Source of the DNA: Moritella sp. 24
Lineage (GTDB): Bacteria > Pseudomonadota > Gammaproteobacteria > Enterobacterales > Moritellaceae
DNA length: 64,000 bases
Assembly (NCBI RefSeq): GCF_018219155.1
Contig: NZ_CP056123.1
Location: forward strand, 2,489,505 to 2,553,504
Reading direction: 5' to 3'
The position numbers and the translations under genes were made by a program. Under the pieces are notes generated by a model. That model did not search any database and was not told where the DNA came from. It was given only the letters and a program-made list of their open reading frames with translations. This document shows, piece by piece, positions 54,719 through 64,000 of this stretch (position 1 is the first letter of the stretch; each line of letters opens with the position of its first letter).

Positions 54719-55624
54719 TTAAGTTTCGTCCTTCAAGACATCAAGAATGGTTTGCCTTAACCATCTTAAGCCTACATCCGCATTTTGTGATTGGTGCCAT
54801 GTCATATAAACAGGCAAAGGATCCATTGCAAAAGGCAGCGTTAATATTTTGATTGGAGCAAAGGCAGAGAGCGTATCCGCGTACCATTGAGATGTCAGGC
54901 ATAACCACTCTGTTTGTGATGCCATGATTAAGGCTGATGCCATCGAACCTGCGCGATAGGCTATCTTTCGATAAGGCAATTTCTCTAAAGAAAGAGAATG
55001 TAATACATCATCATTAAGACGTTTTGTCGTCCATAATAAATGCTTTTCATTAAAAAATTGCTGCTGAGATAGCTGATCATCAATACGGGGATGATTGATA
55101 CTACAGGCAACCAGTAAGTCTTGTTCTAAAATAATTTCGTTATGATAACCACTCATCTTTAATGGTACTGTCGCGAAAACCAAGTCTACTTTACGTAAAA
55201 TAAGATCATCATGGCGTAATTGCTCATCAGAGTCCAAATGTTCAATATCGGAAATAATATTAATACTCGGAGCATGCTTTTCTTTATATTGAAGCAGCTT
55301 GGGTAACACCACCAAATCAATGTCTTTATGACTGGAAATTCGAAATGTTCGTGTGCTTGTTAACGGGTTAAATACTTGTCGTGATTTAGTACTATTAACT
55401 AATAAATCAAGTGGTGCTTGAATATCGGCATGTAACTCAATCGCAAAGTTAGTCGGGATAATACCGCGGCCCTTGCGAATAAATAAAGGGTCGTTGTATT
55501 GCTCACGTAAACGATTTAACGAGTGACTAACAGCAGGTGCTGTAATATCCAGCATATCAGCCGTCGCATTAACGCTACCCAATTTCATTACCGCATCAAA
55601 AACACGTAATAGATTTAAATCCAT
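54719..55624 (-). CDS. LysR-family transcriptional regulator
   Basis: Encodes 301 residues from the ATG at 55624; a GTG at 55636 adds four residues and is possible. HTH: LNLLRVFDAVMKLGSVNATADMLDITAPAVSHSLNRLREQYNDPLFIRKGRGIIPT. The effector domain follows. It precedes the alkyl sulfatase gene in the same direction with 190 bases between, so it may control that gene; the effector is unknown. Confidence 0.92.
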   Translation of the reverse strand: MDLNLLRVFDAVMKLGSVNATADMLDITAPAVSHSLNRLREQYNDPLFIRKGRGIIPTNFAIELHADIQAPLDLLVNSTKSRQVFNPLTSTRTFRISSHKDIDLVVLPKLLQYKEKHAPSINIISDIEHLDSDEQLRHDDLILRKVDLVFATVPLKMSGYHNEIILEQDLLVACSINHPRIDDQLSQQQFFNEKHLLWTTKRLNDDVLHSLSLEKLPYRKIAYRAGSMASALIMASQTEWLCLTSQWYADTLSAFAPIKILTLPFAMDPLPVYMTWHQSQNADVGLRWLRQTILDVLKDET

Positions 55625-55908
55625 ATAATCAAACACATCAAAAAATAAGCGAGGAATTTACATAATATAGACTTTTAAAATGAACACTACAATGTTCAGT
55701 TACGATACGGCACAACAACGCTTAAAAACTTGCCATCTACCCGTGTTTGACTTACCCTCTGACTATCGTTTAACAGCTTATTTTCTGATTTTAAAAACCA
55801 GTCAATATCTGCTGTATTCTATCTTGCAACGTTGCGATTTAACCGCTACCAGCAATACAGAAAAACAACCTTCTCATTAGATAAAAATGAATAAGAACAA
55901 GGCGTAGT

Positions 55909-57351
55909 ATGGATAACAATTCTAATAAAACAGCTGCTGATCAACCCACTTTTTACTGGCACGATTATGAGACATTCGGATTAAGCCCCTCACTTGATCG
56001 CCCTTCTCAATTTGCAGGTATCCGCACCGACATGGACTTTAATGTCATCGGTGAACCAGACATGTTTTATTGCCGTCAATCGGATGATTACCTACCATCG
56101 CCAGAAGCAGCAATGATCACAGGTATTACGCCTCAAAAAACACAAGCTGAAGGTGTAACGGAAGCCGAATTCAGTAAGCGTATTGAAGCGCAGTTCAGCC
56201 AAAAAAATACCTGTATTATCGGTTATAACAATATTCGCTTTGATGACGAAGTCACCCGTAACATCTTTTATCGTAACTTCTACGACCCGTACGCACACAC
56301 ATGGAAAGATGGTAACTCGCGCTGGGATATCATTGATTTAATGCGCGCTTGTTATGCGCTGCGTCCAGAAGGTATTGTTTGGCCAGAAAATGATGATGGC
56401 CTACCGAGCATGCGTCTTGAACTATTAACGAAAGCCAATGGTATCGAACATGCCAATGCACATGATGCAACATCCGATGTATATGCAACGATTGCGATGG
56501 CGAAATTAGTAAAAGACAAACAACCTAAGTTATTTGATTTTCTGTTTAACCTGCGTAATAAACGTAAAGTAGAATCGCTTATCGACATCATTAACATGAC
56601 ACCGTTAGTGCATGTCAGTGGGATGTTCGGTGCCGACCGCGGCTTTACAAGTTGGGTTGTGCCACTGGCTTGGCATCCAACCAATAACAACGCAGTGATC
56701 GTGGCTGATTTAGCACAAGACATCACGCCATTATTAGCACTAAGTTCAGATGAATTACGCGAACGCCTTTATACCCCAAGAAAAGAACTGGGTGACTTAC
56801 CCCCTATTCCACTTAAGCTGATTCATATCAACAAGTGCCCTGTGCTTGCACCTGCTAAAACGTTACTACCTGAAAATGCAGAGCGCTTAGGTATTGATCG
56901 CAGTGCATGCTTAGCGAATCTTAAACGCTTAAAAGAAAGTGCAACATTACGTGAAAACGTCGTTGGTGTGTATCAAGTCGAGCGCGAATATCCAAAATCG
57001 AATAACGTTGATGCAATGATTTACGATGGTTTCTTCAGTGCGGGTGATAAAGCTAACTTTGAGATCCTACGTGAAACAGCACCAGAACAGCTTGCAGGAT
57101 TGAAACTAAAAGTCAGTGACGAGCGTTTCAATGAGCTATTCTTCCGCTATCGTGCCCGTAACTTCCCGCATTTACTGTCTATGCCTGAGCAACAGAAGTG
57201 GCTTAATCATTGCCGTACAGTACTTGAAGATGCAGCACCTGCTTACTTTGCAAGATTAGATGCGTTAGCCATTGAGAATAGCCATGACGAACGTAAAATG
57301 AAACTGCTTCAGCAGTTATACCTTTATGGTCAGAAGATTATTGGTGCATAA
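55909..57351 (+). CDS. sbcB: Exodeoxyribonuclease I
   Basis: Encodes 480 residues (E. coli ExoI 475). DEDDh 3'-5' exonuclease of single-stranded DNA used in mismatch repair and recombination. Asp19 and Glu21 in FYWHDYETFG; RFDDEVTRNIFYRNFYDPYAHTW; ANAHDATSDVYATIAMAKL carries the later His/Asp. Then the SH3-like and helical domains (RARNFPHLL). AAGGCG precedes the ATG. It has its own terminator. Confidence 0.97.
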   Translation: MDNNSNKTAADQPTFYWHDYETFGLSPSLDRPSQFAGIRTDMDFNVIGEPDMFYCRQSDDYLPSPEAAMITGITPQKTQAEGVTEAEFSKRIEAQFSQKNTCIIGYNNIRFDDEVTRNIFYRNFYDPYAHTWKDGNSRWDIIDLMRACYALRPEGIVWPENDDGLPSMRLELLTKANGIEHANAHDATSDVYATIAMAKLVKDKQPKLFDFLFNLRNKRKVESLIDIINMTPLVHVSGMFGADRGFTSWVVPLAWHPTNNNAVIVADLAQDITPLLALSSDELRERLYTPRKELGDLPPIPLKLIHINKCPVLAPAKTLLPENAERLGIDRSACLANLKRLKESATLRENVVGVYQVEREYPKSNNVDAMIYDGFFSAGDKANFEILRETAPEQLAGLKLKVSDERFNELFFRYRARNFPHLLSMPEQQKWLNHCRTVLEDAAPAYFARLDALAIENSHDERKMKLLQQLYLYGQKIIGA

Positions 57352-57407
57352 CGGCTATTACTTTTCATTTAGTGAATAGATAGTCACACTTGTAAATAGA
57401 TAATATA

Positions 57408-57460
57408 AAGCCTGTTAGATAATTTATTATTGGAATAAGTTAAACTAACAGGCTTTTTTG
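57408..57460 (+). terminator. Rho-independent terminator of sbcB
   Basis: AAGCCTGTTAG and CTAACAGGCTT arms 26 bases apart, followed by six T. Confidence 0.9.
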
Positions 57461-57492
57461 TTTTACGTCTGTATTTATAGCCAACGCTGTCG

Positions 57493-57545
57493 ATTAACTA
57501 TTAACTATTAACTATTAACTATTAACTATTAACTATTAACTATTA
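57493..57545. repeat. 7-bp tandem repeat overlapping the asmA stop
   Basis: ATTAACT repeated seven times plus a partial copy, without a change. The last four bases include the TAA stop codon of the AsmA gene, so the repeat forms its 3' end and 3' untranslated region. Confidence 0.95.
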
Positions 57546-59441
57546 GAACAATTTATTTAGACCTTTAAATATCTCATTCTTAATCTTATCTTTTTTCTCA
57601 TCACTACCAAGGTACTTTTCAATTAGCTTGTCTTTTTCAAGTTCAATCACTTGTTTTGTTACGTCACTAAAATCAAACTTAATACTTGGTTCTGCAAAGC
57701 TACCTTTTACGTTAACTGGAAGACGTAAATCGCGCACAGCTTTCATCGTTGAACTTGATTGGCCACCAATATTTTCAGCAACTGATGCACCAAACGTAAA
57801 ATCAAGCTTTTCACGCATTAAGTCTGCATGACCTTTACCGTCCACCTTAATCGCAGGTGATGCTAAATCAATCTTCGTTGATGTTAACTTACCATGACCT
57901 AACTTAAAGTTTGCAACCATTGAACTGAAATCAGTTTGCTCACTTTGGTCAGCATCATCGACAGGCTTCTTGCTAAACATAGCAATTGCTTTACGAACTT
58001 CTTGCGCCACATTAACACCTAACACTGCACCATCAGAAAAGGTCGTGTTTATCGTGCCCTTCGTGACCGATTTAAGCTTTGTCATGGTTAACCCTTTACC
58101 GCTTAAACGTACATCCATATCAACCAAGCCCGTTAGCATTTTCTTACCCGCAGCAATTGTCACTAATTGCTCCGACTGTACTTTCTCTAACGTGCTATTC
58201 ATATTAAATGTAGCAGGCTTCTGGTTGCTATCTAGTAACGCTTTAACCATCAGTTTACCTTCATACAGATCTGACGATAATTTAGTTAACTGAAATACAC
58301 CATCTTTTAACTCACTCTGTACTTTAATATTATCCAAGACATACTCGCCCTGTTTAATTTTAGTAATGGTTAATGTGCCCTTTTGATTCACGCTTGATAG
58401 CGCAGTCAGATCTGGTTCAACTTCAGCAGGCTTATTCTTATTTGTACCTTTAGTGCTTGCTGGTTTTGTACTTTTAGCATCAGTCTTAGGCAGCCAGTCG
58501 TCAACAACCAGTGTGTTCATTGCAAGGTTGTATTCTAGACTTGGTTTTGCAAATACATCCGCAGATAAGTCACCCGTGATCTTTAACTCATCAACGCCTA
58601 ATTTAAGACCCGTTAATTGCATTTTTTTATAAGCATTGTCATACGTCATATCGCCTTGTAATGAAATATTCATCTCTGGACGCGGTAATGACTTACCTGT
58701 TAAGGCGAGTTTGTTATCAAGTTGCGCGAGTGTAATTTGATTAAACTGCTCATCAATAGTGAGTACCATGCTGGTATTCAATTTAGCCGTTAACTCATTC
58801 GTGCGATAATTTGCGGCTAACGTAATAGCGACAGGTTTGGCAAAAGCAAACTCACCGATATTTAAGCTGCTGTCAGATAACTTGTGATATGTGCCATCTT
58901 GACGATTATTCAATGATAACTGGGCATTAGTAATGTTTACACCTTTCACCACAAACTTATATTCACTCTTCGCTATATCACCTTCAGGAGTAACTTTAAT
59001 CGCTTGGATATCTTCGTTTGATAATGGTTTTTCTGGTGGCGCTAATGTGGCAAGTAACTCATCCATGTTATTACGGCCATCAGCTAATGTTTCTATATTT
59101 ACCGTTAAGCCATCTACTTCTACATTCGTCACAACGATTGTTTTCGTTAATAATGACATCAACTCAACGGCTGCATGAACATTTTTAACTTCAACTTGTT
59201 TCGAGTCTGCATATTCATGCTTATTGAATAAGGTCACTTTACCTAGTTCAAAGCCAATCTGTGGGTAGAACGTTAAGTTCAGATCACCTTCAATTGTGAC
59301 ATCTTGTTTAGTGTGCTGTTTTGCTTGCTCAATCAAATTGTCTTTAATTAACTCTTCATTCACTAAAAACTTAATCGCAATAAAACCCACGATAAAAATA
59401 ACCGCAATGAGTCCACCAATACCAAGGAGTACTTTTTTCAT
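57543..59441 (-). CDS. AsmA-family inner-membrane protein
   Basis: Encodes 632 residues. One N-terminal membrane helix (KKVLLGIGGLIAVIFIVGFIAIKFLV), then a long periplasmic beta-rich part with the family pattern: VTIEGDLNLTFYPQIGFELGKVTLFN near the start; GKGLTMTKLKSVTKGTINTTFSDGAVLGVNVAQEVRKAIAMFSK and INVKGSFAEPSIKFD at the C-terminus. AsmA-like proteins are linked to outer-membrane lipid transport and assembly. A lysine/threonine-rich insert interrupts the middle (about residues 320-345). Confidence 0.92.
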   Translation of the reverse strand: MKKVLLGIGGLIAVIFIVGFIAIKFLVNEELIKDNLIEQAKQHTKQDVTIEGDLNLTFYPQIGFELGKVTLFNKHEYADSKQVEVKNVHAAVELMSLLTKTIVVTNVEVDGLTVNIETLADGRNNMDELLATLAPPEKPLSNEDIQAIKVTPEGDIAKSEYKFVVKGVNITNAQLSLNNRQDGTYHKLSDSSLNIGEFAFAKPVAITLAANYRTNELTAKLNTSMVLTIDEQFNQITLAQLDNKLALTGKSLPRPEMNISLQGDMTYDNAYKKMQLTGLKLGVDELKITGDLSADVFAKPSLEYNLAMNTLVVDDWLPKTDAKSTKPASTKGTNKNKPAEVEPDLTALSSVNQKGTLTITKIKQGEYVLDNIKVQSELKDGVFQLTKLSSDLYEGKLMVKALLDSNQKPATFNMNSTLEKVQSEQLVTIAAGKKMLTGLVDMDVRLSGKGLTMTKLKSVTKGTINTTFSDGAVLGVNVAQEVRKAIAMFSKKPVDDADQSEQTDFSSMVANFKLGHGKLTSTKIDLASPAIKVDGKGHADLMREKLDFTFGASVAENIGGQSSSTMKAVRDLRLPVNVKGSFAEPSIKFDFSDVTKQVIELEKDKLIEKYLGSDEKKDKIKNEIFKGLNKLF

Positions 59442-59888
59442 CCTGAAACCACCTTATTAGAAATATTTCATAACCTGTTATGACAACACATAATAGATTA
59501 TGTTTACGCTATCTACTCTAAGAATATCATGTAATTACCATAAAGGCAGAAAGATACATAATAAAAAAGCACCCACTATATAAAGGGTAATTAGATTATA
59601 GGAGGTTACGCATAATATTTAGCGATTATTGAATAATTAGCTTAAAAAACCTGCACCACGCTAATTTCAGCATTAAAGTATTATTCATAAATATAGCCAG
59701 AACACGGAACTATAATCATGATTACTGCATATCTATTAAATATCGATATATAAAACTAGAAAAAACACGCTAATCGATATAATTCATCAATGAAAAAGTC
59801 TATATCTGTGATCTACGCCTCCTAAAATACTATAAATTATTTTAATTTCATGACGCCCGACACAGGGTGTTAATAATATGTTTCTCAT
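59442..59888. other. Gene-free interval
   Basis: About 450 AT-rich bases between the divergent AsmA and YjiH genes. No gene, terminator or repeat stands out; presumably carries the promoters of both. Confidence 0.45.
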
Positions 59889-60029
59889 ATGTATATTCGC
59901 AGTTACTATCTCCAACAATTAAGTTTACCGCAGTTAAAAGCTCGGAAATTTAAAGAATATGGAATAATTAGTGACAATGTTGTTTATCAATCTGATTTCA
60001 GCATGGGTCCTATAAAAGGGAAAGTTTAA
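59889..60029 (+). CDS. Possible 46-residue leader ORF coupled to the YjiH-type gene
   Basis: Reads MYIRSYYLQQLSLPQLKARK ... MGPIKGKV. Its TAA stop overlaps the ATG of the next gene by one base (TAATG), a layout typical of translational coupling. No strong ribosome-binding site is seen before it, and the composition is unremarkable, so it may be chance. Confidence 0.3.
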   Translation: MYIRSYYLQQLSLPQLKARKFKEYGIISDNVVYQSDFSMGPIKGKV

Positions 60030-61420
60030 TGAAAGATAATAATATTTACGCTGAATCATCGCGTGACCTAAATAACACCAATGCAGGTAACAAATCACTG
60101 CTGCGATTTTTAGTACCGTCATTAATCGGGTTATTTTTATTCATGACCCCAGTAAGTTATGAAGGTCAAATGACGATACCAGTCGCTTTGTTAGCGAAAG
60201 CGTTAATGGCACTATTAGATGGTTACTTACTTAATATCATTACCATCATCATTTCATTTATGGCTGTGTCATCGACATTAGCTGTTTTATTTAAGCCTAA
60301 GTTTATTACCCAACGCACGTTCTTAACTGAATTGTTCATGCCAACACCACTTTGGTTAGCGGTCAGAATTATCAGTGGCGCGTTTACTATCGCGACTGTA
60401 TTTCAAATTGGGCCTGAATATATTTGGAATGAAAATACCGGTGGTCTTGTACTGAATGACTTACTACCAACACTTTTTGCAGTCTTTATTTTTGCAGGTC
60501 TTCTATTACCTTTGCTCCTTAACTTTGGCTTACTTGAGTTGTGTGGTTCGCTATGTACTAAGATCATGCGTCCAGTCTTCAACCTACCAGGTCGCTCTGC
60601 GGTTGACTGTATTGCATCTTGGTTAGGCGATGGTAGTGTTGGTATATTACTGACGGACAAACAGTATCAAGAGAAGTTCTATACACAGCGTGAAGCTGCT
60701 GTTATTGGGACAACGTTCTCGGCAGTATCAATCACGTTCAGCCTTGTTGTTATTGCGCAGGTTAATTTAGAGCAGTACTTCTTACCCTACTACTTGGCAA
60801 TTACACTATCAGGTATTGTTGCGGCAATCATCATTCCTAAATTACCGCCTTTGTGTTGGAAAAAAGACATCTATATTGATGGTTCAGCCAAAACGCATGA
60901 TTTGGAAGCGATCCCTGCCAACCATAATGTATTTTCATGGGGTATTGATCAGGCGATAGAGAAAGCATCGAAAGTAACATCATACCGCACAGTGTTTATC
61001 GAAGGATTGAAAAACGCGACACATATGGTATTCGGTATTCTGCCTGTTGTAATGGCAATCGGTACTATCGGTTTACTTATCGCTGAATATACATCTGTGT
61101 TTGCGATACTAGGCAAACCATTTATGTATTACCTTGATTTAATGAACGTACCAGAAGCAGCACTTGCATCTGAATCATTAGTTGTTGGTTTTGCTGATAT
61201 GTTTGTGCCGAGTATCCTTGCAACGTCTATCGATACTGATATGACTCGTTTCGTCATTGCTGGTGTATCCGTGTCGCAGCTTATCTACATGTCAGAAGTG
61301 GGCGCGTTGATTCTAGGTAGTAAAATTCCGGTGAATATCGTCGACCTATTCATTATCTTCGTACTGCGTACAATCATCACATTACCGATTATCACTGGTG
61401 TTGCACATCTTATATTCTAG
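60029..61420 (+). CDS. YjiH-family membrane protein with nucleoside-recognition (Gate) domain
   Basis: Encodes 463 residues and about 11 membrane segments. Gate-type motifs: SLIGLFLFMTPVSYEGQMTIPVALL, GRSAVDCIASWLGDGSVGILLTDKQYQ and ESLVVGFADMFVPSILA. The family resembles spore-maturation and nucleoside-uptake proteins; the substrate of YjiH is unknown. AAGGG lies upstream of the ATG. A very strong terminator follows. Confidence 0.88.
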   Translation: MKDNNIYAESSRDLNNTNAGNKSLLRFLVPSLIGLFLFMTPVSYEGQMTIPVALLAKALMALLDGYLLNIITIIISFMAVSSTLAVLFKPKFITQRTFLTELFMPTPLWLAVRIISGAFTIATVFQIGPEYIWNENTGGLVLNDLLPTLFAVFIFAGLLLPLLLNFGLLELCGSLCTKIMRPVFNLPGRSAVDCIASWLGDGSVGILLTDKQYQEKFYTQREAAVIGTTFSAVSITFSLVVIAQVNLEQYFLPYYLAITLSGIVAAIIIPKLPPLCWKKDIYIDGSAKTHDLEAIPANHNVFSWGIDQAIEKASKVTSYRTVFIEGLKNATHMVFGILPVVMAIGTIGLLIAEYTSVFAILGKPFMYYLDLMNVPEAALASESLVVGFADMFVPSILATSIDTDMTRFVIAGVSVSQLIYMSEVGALILGSKIPVNIVDLFIIFVLRTIITLPIITGVAHLIF

Positions 61421-61470
61421 TTAAGACCACATTAACGAAGAAAATAACTGATAATTAAAACGCGAAGCAA

Positions 61471-61513
61471 AAAAATCCCCATCACTGTTTACACAATGAT
61501 GGGGATTTTTATA
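61471..61513. terminator. Strong rho-independent terminator (both directions)
   Basis: AAAAATCCCCATCA and TGATGGGGATTTTT arms around a 12-base loop, between convergent YjiH-type and dcd genes. Confidence 0.92.
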
Positions 61514-61555
61514 TTTACACTCAATGTATTCCAACAATATTCAGTCAGTCATCAT

Positions 61556-62158
61556 CTATGCATTTTTAGTAGCATTATCGTCTTGGTTAATACGACTTGA
61601 ATCAGCACCGTGTTGGTTTTTATACTTTGCATCTTTACGTTGATTGTAAGGACGCGCAGCAGGTGCAGTCAGTGTTTCAAAGTTTAACGCTGCAATCGTC
61701 ATTTTAGGACGTAACGCAAGCGGCAACTTACCACTATTATAAAACTCAAGAACGATACGACCAGACCAGCCTGGATCAATACGATGCGCTGTAACATGAA
61801 CCATAAGGCCAAGACGTGCAAGTGATGAACGGCCATCCAACCAACCTACAATATCTGCTGGTAACGTCACTTTTTCAAACGTAACAGACAATGCAAATTC
61901 GCCTGGATGTAAGATAAATGCTTCACCATCAGGTATTACAATTTCATCACTCATGACTTTATCAAGTTGAGTAGCCACTTCTTCTTTCGGGCCACTTAAA
62001 TCAATATAAGGTGCATTGTGCGCTTGGAATACACGAAATTCATGACCTAAAGTAACATCAACGCTTACGCCACTAATTTTACTTTGGTCAGGTCTTGGTT
62101 CAATCGAAATTCGACCGTCTTCTAAGTAGTTTTCAATATCTGTATCGCACAGGCGCAT
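61556..62158 (-). CDS. dcd: dCTP deaminase
   Basis: Encodes 200 residues (E. coli Dcd 193). It converts dCTP to dUTP, feeding dTTP synthesis. Opening [23 protein letters not shown]; the active-site region [37 protein letters not shown], with the catalytic Glu in VLEFYNSG; the C-terminus [19 protein letters not shown] is typical. The gene follows udk in the same direction, 36 bases apart. Confidence 0.96.
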   Translation of the reverse strand: MRLCDTDIENYLEDGRISIEPRPDQSKISGVSVDVTLGHEFRVFQAHNAPYIDLSGPKEEVATQLDKVMSDEIVIPDGEAFILHPGEFALSVTFEKVTLPADIVGWLDGRSSLARLGLMVHVTAHRIDPGWSGRIVLEFYNSGKLPLALRPKMTIAALNFETLTAPAARPYNQRKDAKYKNQHGADSSRINQDDNATKNA

Positions 62159-62194
62159 GTTTTCTCTCTTTAATAGATGCGGTGTTAGTTATGA

Positions 62195-62842
62195 CTAGCT
62201 TTCACTCATTAACTGACAAATTTTCGCTTTTAATGTATCAATCGCAAAACGGTTTTTACCACCACGCGGAACAATAAGATCTGCATATTGTTTTGATGGT
62301 TCAATGAACTGCAAGAACATTGGACGTACTGTATCATTATATTGTTCAATAACCGATTCCATTGTTCTGCCACGTTCAGCAACATCACGTTGTAAACGAC
62401 GAACAAAACAAATGTCTAGCGGCGTATCCATAAATACACTTGCGTGAATAATGTTACGGATATTTGGATCTGTGAGTAATAAAATACCTTCTAAAATGAT
62501 CACTTTCTTCGGTGTCAATTTAGTTGTCTCAGCCATACGCGTATGTTCTGTATAACTGTACGTCGGGATTTCTACTGCATTGCCGTCACTTAAACCCTGT
62601 AAATGACTGCACAATAACTTATGGTCCATCGCTTGTGGATGGTCATAATTTGTTTTAACTCGGTCTTCCATCTCGAGGTGACTTTGATCACGGTAATAAC
62701 AATCTTCGGTAATTACTGCAATTTGTGATTCGCCGAATTCTGCAACCAGTTCGTTATAGATAGTTGAAGAAAGTAAGCTTTTACCAGATGCAGAAGCACC
62801 TGCGATTGCGATAATCACACAAGAGTTAGATGTATTATTCAT
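62195..62842 (-). CDS. udk: Uridine/cytidine kinase
   Basis: Encodes 215 residues (E. coli Udk 213). P-loop [12 protein letters not shown], then [45 protein letters not shown] and [37 protein letters not shown]. It phosphorylates uridine and cytidine in pyrimidine salvage. It lies between mrp and dcd, an order common in related gammaproteobacteria. Confidence 0.97.
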   Translation of the reverse strand: MNNTSNSCVIIAIAGASASGKSLLSSTIYNELVAEFGESQIAVITEDCYYRDQSHLEMEDRVKTNYDHPQAMDHKLLCSHLQGLSDGNAVEIPTYSYTEHTRMAETTKLTPKKVIILEGILLLTDPNIRNIIHASVFMDTPLDICFVRRLQRDVAERGRTMESVIEQYNDTVRPMFLQFIEPSKQYADLIVPRGGKNRFAIDTLKAKICQLMSES

Positions 62843-62973
62843 TAATTAAATGATCCGTTAGGGCTTAAGACCCCGTTATTATAGAAATTTATAGTCCGTC
62901 ATTCTAGGGAAATCCTAAAAATACCTATATTAAGTTATAAAACTACCTATATTAAGTTAGAAAACTCGCAGTA

Positions 62974-64000
62974 TTAGCTGAATTTAATCGGAATCTCTGT
63001 TGATATAGTGTCCGCTTGAAAGAACATTTTACTCACAATATCATTTGCTAGCTGTGCGTACACGGCTGAGAACGCAGAATCAGGTCGTGCAGCAACCGTC
63101 GGAATACCAGCATCAACATCCGCACGTAAATCAATATGCAAGGGTAATTGAGCAATACATTCGGTATCAAAACGTGCCGCCATTTTCACCACCCCACCAG
63201 TACCAAAAATTGCTTCTTCATGACCGCAGTTATTACAGATATGTGTGCTCATGTTTTCGACAACACCTAATACAGGTACTTTCACTTGTCTAAACATGCT
63301 GATCCCTTTCGCTGCATCTGCAAGCGCCACATCTTGTGGGGTTGATACGATCAACGCACCTGTTACCGGAATATTTTGACTGAGTGTTAATTGAATATCA
63401 CCTGTACCCGGTGGCATATCGATGAACAGATAATCAAGTTCACCCCAATGGGTTTCGCCAAGTAACTGCATTAATGCCTTACTCGCCATTGGTCCACGCC
63501 AAATCATTGCTTGATCATTCAGTGCGATAAAACCAATACTATTAACAGCTAAACCATGAGCATTAATCGCTTTCATGGTATTACCATCATATGCTTCTGG
63601 ACGAGATTCGCTAACACCAAGCATTAATGGGATTGAAGGACCATAAATATCCGCATCCATAATACCCACTTTCGCCCCCAACTTAGCCAACGCCAATGCC
63701 GTATTAACGGTTGTTGTTGATTTCCCTACCCCACCTTTACCTGACGCAACGGCAATCACGTTCTTAACACCCTGGATAGCAGGAGCATCATTACAACGTG
63801 CAAGTGTGGCAATATCCAGTTTGATATCCCATTTAACGCTATCAACACCTTTAATTAGCATGATTTTAGGGGCTAACTTGGTTTCTAACTCATGTTCAAA
63901 ATCTAAAGAAGGGAAAGGTAGACGCAGCTGAATTTCAGCACAACCGTCCTTTTGAAGCACTGTTTCAAGTATATTCGTGTCTGCTATATTTTTTAACCAA
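62974..64000 (-). CDS. mrp: Iron-sulfur carrier protein Mrp (N-terminus outside the window)
   Basis: ApbC/Mrp P-loop ATPase that carries iron-sulfur clusters. The frame runs open to the window end, so the start is missing; the visible N-terminal part is a MIP18-type domain (QLRLPFPSLDFE). Then VASGKGGVGKSTTTVNTALAL (deviant Walker A), GIMDADIYGPSIPLMLG, DYLFIDMPPGTGDIQLT and the cluster-binding CNNCG. About 130 bases separate it from udk. Confidence 0.96.
   Translation of the reverse strand, partial: WLKNIADTNILETVLQKDGCAEIQLRLPFPSLDFEHELETKLAPKIMLIKGVDSVKWDIKLDIATLARCNDAPAIQGVKNVIAVASGKGGVGKSTTTVNTALALAKLGAKVGIMDADIYGPSIPLMLGVSESRPEAYDGNTMKAINAHGLAVNSIGFIALNDQAMIWRGPMASKALMQLLGETHWGELDYLFIDMPPGTGDIQLTLSQNIPVTGALIVSTPQDVALADAAKGISMFRQVKVPVLGVVENMSTHICNNCGHEEAIFGTGGVVKMAARFDTECIAQLPLHIDLRADVDAGIPTVAARPDSAFSAVYAQLANDIVSKMFFQADTISTEIPIKFS

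Noticed and set aside
55680-55880. 66-codon frame between LysR and sbcB
   Set aside because: No clear ribosome-binding site, no recognisable domain, and it overlaps the divergent promoter region; kept as unlikely.
1-64000. CRISPR arrays, tRNA or rRNA genes, insertion sequences
   Set aside because: I saw no spaced direct repeats, no tRNA cloverleaf or rRNA sequence, and no transposase frame. The ACP-coding repeats in pfaA are protein domains, and the 7-, 15- and 18-bp repeats have no spacers.

Overview
The window reads as a chromosomal segment of a marine psychrophilic gammaproteobacterium, almost certainly a Moritella species. The strongest evidence is a complete pfaA-pfaB-pfaC-pfaD cluster (about 6.6-25.2 kb, minus strand). 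As far as I can recall the Moritella marina docosahexaenoic acid (DHA) synthase proteins, these match closely, including five tandem acyl carrier domains in PfaA, but with many scattered substitutions. I therefore infer a close relative rather than the type strain. Housekeeping genes (DEAD-box helicase, sbcB, dcd, udk, mrp, a Tus-like protein) fit the same group.

Layout. 0-2.2 kb: the end of a DEAD-box RNA helicase and a small DUF1127-like gene, each with a terminator. 2.2-6.1 kb: an accessory array of small genes, mostly minus strand, separated by about 100-130 bp elements with the features of integron attC sites. No integrase lies in the window, so it looks like an integrase-less cassette cluster (CALIN). 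Its cargo is a VOC protein, a methyltransferase, a frameshifted GFA-family gene, a T5orf172/GIY-YIG-like protein, a membrane-anchored coiled-coil protein and a reversed orphan gene. 6.5-26.3 kb: the PUFA synthase cluster with a hot-dog thioesterase upstream. A palindrome resembling the FabR operator of fabB lies about 80 bp before pfaA, and there are hairpins in the pfaA leader and between pfaA and pfaB. 26.5-29.7 kb: a lipoprotein, a 44-residue membrane peptide, two GNAT acetyltransferases (one followed by another attC-like element), a DUF6868 protein and an orphan. 29.9-36.7 kb: an MFS transporter with a His-rich small protein and divergent LysR, a tus-like gene with phased GATC sites in its promoter region, a TM2 protein, a CBS-pair protein, and a Bcr/CflA exporter divergent from a MarR regulator with two operator-like palindromes between them. 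36.8-45.7 kb: orphans including a possible ADP-ribosyltransferase, a Gfo/Idh/MocA oxidoreductase, a DTW-domain protein, a large M64-type metalloprotease lipoprotein and a MOSC protein. 45.8-51 kb: a spermidine/putrescine-type ABC operon followed by a ROK regulator. 51.3-57.4 kb: a 2H phosphoesterase-like protein, a small HTH protein, an alkyl sulfatase with a LysR gene, and exonuclease I. 57.5-64 kb: AsmA, a YjiH-type membrane protein, dcd, udk and mrp (cut by the window end).

How it works together. PfaA, PfaB, PfaC and PfaD form one iterative polyketide-type machine making very-long-chain polyunsaturated fatty acid for membranes in cold, pressurised water. The phosphopantetheinyl transferase (PfaE) needed to activate PfaA is not in the window. 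The FabR-like site suggests that PUFA synthesis is tied to the circuit controlling ordinary unsaturated fatty acids; this is inference. The cassette cluster and the GNAT/ART/lipoprotein patches are accessory DNA around this core.
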